Part shown: piece after piece, positions 61,093-64,000 of the stretch
Layout of the letters: each line of letters starts with the position of its first letter
How positions within the stretch are numbered: the stretch's first letter is position 1
Source: Gilliamella sp. App6-5
GTDB taxonomy: Bacteria; Pseudomonadota; Gammaproteobacteria; Enterobacterales; Orbaceae
DNA: 64,000 nt
Direction: 5' to 3'
Assembly (NCBI RefSeq): GCF_001690525.1
Contig: NZ_LZGT01000004.1
Coordinates: 1-64,000 of the forward strand
Notes under the pieces: model-generated
Told to the model about the DNA's origin: nothing
Seen by the model: only the letters and a program-made list of their open reading frames with translations
Database searches by the model: none
Position numbers and translations under genes: made by a program

Positions 61093-61866
61093 TTAACTTC
61101 TTAACCCTCGCCCACTTTCAATAAGTCGCCATGCAATTACATATAGTACGGTAACAAACAAAATCAGCATTGAAAACGTGATCCATAACGGCACGTCTGT
61201 CACGCCCAAAAATCCATAACGAAAACCGTTAATCATATAAACGATTGGATTGATTTTTGAAATCCACTGCCAAAAGGCTGGTAACATAGTAATGGAATAG
61301 AAAACACCGCCAAGATAAGTTAATGGTGTTAATACAAATGTTGGAATAATGCTTATATCATCAAATGTCTTGGCAAATACCGCATTTAATAAACCCGCTA
61401 ATGAAAACAGAATTGAGGTCAATAGTAATGTACAAACGACAAATAACCAAGAATATACTTCATAACGAACAAAAAATAGTGATACGATCGTCACTAAAAT
61501 ACCGGTTAAAATACCACGCATCACGCCACCACCAACATATCCTAAAATAAGAATATGCGTTGGTACAGGCGCTACCAATAACTCTTCAATGTTATGTTGA
61601 AATTTAGCGCTAAAAAAGGATGAACAAACATTGGTATAAGAATTGGTAATGACTGACATCATGATTAATCCCGGCACAATAAATGCCATATAGCTAAATC
61701 CCCCCATGTCACCAACACGAGAGCCAATTAAATTACCAAAGATGATAAAATAAAGAGACATTGTAATAACGGGCGGAATTAGCGTTTGAACCCAAATTCT
61801 TAAAAATCGTGTCACTTCTTTACGCCAAATACTTTTTAAGGCAATCCAATATAAATTATTCATCAA
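61093..61866 (-). CDS. yadH: ABC-2 type transporter permease YadH
   Basis: This 257-residue membrane protein has six helices and matches E. coli YadH closely (TLIPPVITMSLYFIIFGNLI). The substrate is unknown. The ATG overlaps the ATPase stop by 4 bp. Confidence 0.93.
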   Translation of the reverse strand: MMNNLYWIALKSIWRKEVTRFLRIWVQTLIPPVITMSLYFIIFGNLIGSRVGDMGGFSYMAFIVPGLIMMSVITNSYTNVCSSFFSAKFQHNIEELLVAPVPTHILILGYVGGGVMRGILTGILVTIVSLFFVRYEVYSWLFVVCTLLLTSILFSLAGLLNAVFAKTFDDISIIPTFVLTPLTYLGGVFYSITMLPAFWQWISKINPIVYMINGFRYGFLGVTDVPLWITFSMLILFVTVLYVIAWRLIESGRGLRS

Positions 61867-62801
61867 ATATCACCTTTTTGTTTGGTATCATTGTGCAATA
61901 AATCAACAAATAACTCTTCTAACCGATTTGCTTTATTTCGTACACTAATCACTTTAATACTCTGTTGATTTAATTGTTCAAATAATTGGTTTAATCCATG
62001 TTGCTTATCTACTTTGACTTCTAACATTCCGGCTTCAATATCAGAATAATTGTAGCCTTGTAATTTAATTGGCTCAGATGTGGGTACATAATCAATAACA
62101 ATTGTTTCAGATTGACTTTTGGCCAATAGATCACGCATTGAGGAGTTCGCAATCAATTGACCTCTCTGAATAATACCGATATTTCGACATAGCATTTCGG
62201 CTTCTTCTAAATAATGGGTGGTTAAAATAATTGTGATACCTTGCCGATTGATTTCACGTAAAAAATCCCACATAGAACGGCGTAATTCAATATCAACACC
62301 TGCAGTTGGTTCATCAAGAATCAATAGTTTAGGCTCATGTACCAGCGCTCTAGCTATCATTAATCGCCTTTTCATGCCACCAGATAACATGCTAGCTCGA
62401 CTGTGGCGTTTGTCCCATAAATCTAAAATTCGCAAATACTTTTCAGCACGCTCTAATGCAAGCTTTCGTGGCAATCCATAATAACCGCCTTGATTAGTAA
62501 CTATTTGTAGCACTTCTTCAAATTGATTAAAATTAAATTCTTGCGGAACAAGCCCTAATTGTCTTTTAGCATTGACAACATCTTTATCTAAATCATAACC
62601 AAAAATTTTAACTTGTCCCGCTGTTTTGGTGACTAATGAGCTAATAATGCCTATAGTTGTTGACTTCCCAGCACCATTAGGCCCCAACAAGGCATAAAAA
62701 TCGCCAGCTTGTACAGTTAAATCGATACCTTTTAATGCTTCTATACCATTTTTATAAATTTTTTTGAGTGATATTAGCTCAAGTGCAGGAATTGATGGCA
62801 T
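61863..62801 (-). CDS. yadG: ABC transporter ATP-binding protein YadG
   Basis: This 312-residue ATPase has Walker A GPNGAGKST (40-48), signature LSGGMKRRL, Walker B LLILDEPTAGVD and a His switch (TTHYLEEAE). It drives the YadH permease. Overlaps yadH, so one operon. Confidence 0.95.
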   Translation of the reverse strand: MPSIPALELISLKKIYKNGIEALKGIDLTVQAGDFYALLGPNGAGKSTTIGIISSLVTKTAGQVKIFGYDLDKDVVNAKRQLGLVPQEFNFNQFEEVLQIVTNQGGYYGLPRKLALERAEKYLRILDLWDKRHSRASMLSGGMKRRLMIARALVHEPKLLILDEPTAGVDIELRRSMWDFLREINRQGITIILTTHYLEEAEMLCRNIGIIQRGQLIANSSMRDLLAKSQSETIVIDYVPTSEPIKLQGYNYSDIEAGMLEVKVDKQHGLNQLFEQLNQQSIKVISVRNKANRLEELFVDLLHNDTKQKGDI

Positions 62802-63023
62802 AAATATATCCTAAGTGAATCAATTACTATTTGAATAATATGATATCATGTTAAATCAATTGACAATAAAATCAATCAATGTAAAGGTCTTTTTAATTTT
62901 ATTTATATCAATGCGAATAAATTATCATTGTAAGATTATAGCGCATATTATTATTGGTTGGGCACAAACAGTGTAGTTTTAATTTTCAAGCTGTGTGCCT
63001 TTATCGTTGAAGGAATAAGTAGC

Positions 63024-63602
63024 ATGTTTAAAATTGGGTTAGTTTCAGTATCAGATAGAGCTTCAAGTGGCGTTTACCAAGATGAAGGCATACCATCATT
63101 AGTTTCATGGTTAAAAACCGCATTGAAAACGCCTTTTGTAACCGAAAATCGCATTATTCCCGATGAACAAGCTATTATTGAACAAACATTATGTGAGCTT
63201 GTTGATAATCTACATTGCCATTTAATTTTAACCACCGGAGGTACTGGTCCTGCAATTAGAGACGTAACACCTGATGCGACACTCGCCATCGCTGATCGGG
63301 TGATGCCGGGATATGGAGAGCAAATGCGTCAAATCAGCTTACATTTTGTACCAACCGCAATTTTATCAAGACAAGTTGGTGTTATTCGCAAAAAATGTTT
63401 AATCATAAACCTACCAGGCAGGCCAAAATCAATAAAAGAAACCCTTGAGGGGGTTAAAGATAACCAAGGCAATGTCATTGTTGGTGGCATTTTTGCTAGC
63501 ATCCCCTATTGTATACAACTATTAGAAGGACCTTACATTGAAACCCATGAACAAGTTATAAAGTCTTTTCGCCCTAAAGATGCAATTAAACCAACTCTTT
63601 AA
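63024..63602 (+). CDS. mog: Molybdopterin adenylyltransferase
   Basis: Adenylates molybdopterin before molybdenum insertion. About 192 residues starting MFKIGLVSVSDRASSGVYQD with TTGGTGPAIRDVTPDATLAI. The start at 63024 matches E. coli Mog and has ribosome site GAAGGAA; an in-frame start at 62958 is upstream. No other molybdenum cofactor gene is nearby. Confidence 0.95.
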   Translation: MFKIGLVSVSDRASSGVYQDEGIPSLVSWLKTALKTPFVTENRIIPDEQAIIEQTLCELVDNLHCHLILTTGGTGPAIRDVTPDATLAIADRVMPGYGEQMRQISLHFVPTAILSRQVGVIRKKCLIINLPGRPKSIKETLEGVKDNQGNVIVGGIFASIPYCIQLLEGPYIETHEQVIKSFRPKDAIKPTL

Positions 63603-63767
63603 GTTTATGCCAATTTAACTCATAATTATCTATAACGAAATTATTATTCATGCTATCTAAAATTGCTGGCGTTATTTTAATTTGAATAGCAAGCAAATTT
63701 TATTATAAGTATTATGACTGCATATATTGGCACAATATCAGTAACAAATTAAAAACCAAGGAACATT

Positions 63768-64000
63768 ATGAAACAAGCCGATCTCACTAAAACATTTAAA
63801 GAGATACTTCGTCAAGAGAAGTTTAGTTCACAAGTAGAAATCGTACAAGCGCTACAAGAACAAGGTTTTGATAACATCAATCAATCCAAAGTTTCGCGTA
63901 TGTTAACCAAATTTGGCGCAGTGAGAACCCGCAATGCAAAATCCGAAATGGTCTATTGTTTACCTGCAGAAATAAGTGTGCCCACAACGAGTAGTCCATT
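63768..64000 (+). CDS. argR: Arginine repressor ArgR, 3' end outside the window
   Basis: Arginine-responsive regulator of arginine synthesis, also a helper in plasmid dimer resolution. About 77 residues of the N-terminal DNA-binding domain are visible. They match E. coli ArgR almost exactly over [19 protein letters not shown] and VPTTSSP. Ribosome site AAGGAA precedes the ATG. An AT-rich stretch at 63636-63652 faintly resembles an ARG box, which would fit autoregulation. Confidence 0.93.
   Translation, partial: MKQADLTKTFKEILRQEKFSSQVEIVQALQEQGFDNINQSKVSRMLTKFGAVRTRNAKSEMVYCLPAEISVPTTSSP

Noticed and set aside
63636-63652. Possible ARG box upstream of argR
   Set aside because: Only one half-site is good, and in such AT-rich sequence the match may be chance; not called as a feature.

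Overview
The window looks like chromosome of an AT-rich gammaproteobacterium close to the Enterobacterales. The best guess is the Orbales (Gilliamella/Orbus/Frischella type gut symbionts). This is inferred from E. coli-like gene order at low GC (proQ-prc, mreBCD-rng-tldD, yfcA-aroC-prmB, ygiM-cca, metT-leuW-gln tRNAs, nlpI-pnp-rpsO, accBC), strong protein similarity to E. coli, missing neighbour genes, and large type VI secretion (T6SS) cargo loci. No T6SS structural operon lies inside the window.

Region 1 (1-14282, + strand) is a T6SS cargo array. A vgrG whose 5' end lies outside the window is followed by three copies of an unrecognised effector-like family; the first is frameshifted at an A9 tract. 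They alternate with four signal-peptide proteins built from a repeated domain, then a PAAR spike protein and two membrane proteins of unknown role. A perfect 222-bp direct repeat covering the vgrG 3' end and effector 5' end shows that the unit was duplicated and left a stranded VgrG tail.

Region 2 (14479-19112) holds a tRNA operon (Met, Leu, Gln, a degenerate Leu, Gln) with a clear promoter, then cca (its HD domain eroded) and ygiM, then a BglH/LamB-type sugar porin. The porin leader carries a perfect CRP site and a textbook BglG/LicT-type RNA antiterminator overlapping an intrinsic terminator.

Region 3 (19347-31502, - strand) is a second T6SS cargo locus with the VasX layout: vgrG, an adaptor resembling DUF4123, and a 1316-residue VasX-like membrane effector. 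Then come four near-identical membrane immunity-like genes, one orphan copy of the effector C-terminus, and at least three deletion scars of further effector copies. Variation in both toxin and immunity copies is concentrated in their membrane-spanning segments.

Region 4 (31895-64000) is core chromosome: recB, sixA, yfcZ, deaD, nlpI, pnp, rpsO, a LysR regulator, yfcA, aroC, prmB, tRNA-Ser, a very small gene matching cydH (ynhF), prc, proQ, a divergent Mu-type HTH / Ner-like regulator pair, a BamE-like lipoprotein, rnpB, a DedA protein, tldD, rng, mreDCB, accBC, eda, yadGH, mog and the start of argR. A 33-bp inverted repeat flanks recB-sixA-yfcZ, next to a decayed recombinase-like fragment.

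The most original biology is in the two T6SS cargo arrays: a possible undescribed effector/periplasmic partner family on the left, and a toxin-immunity array with visible duplication and deletion history on the right.
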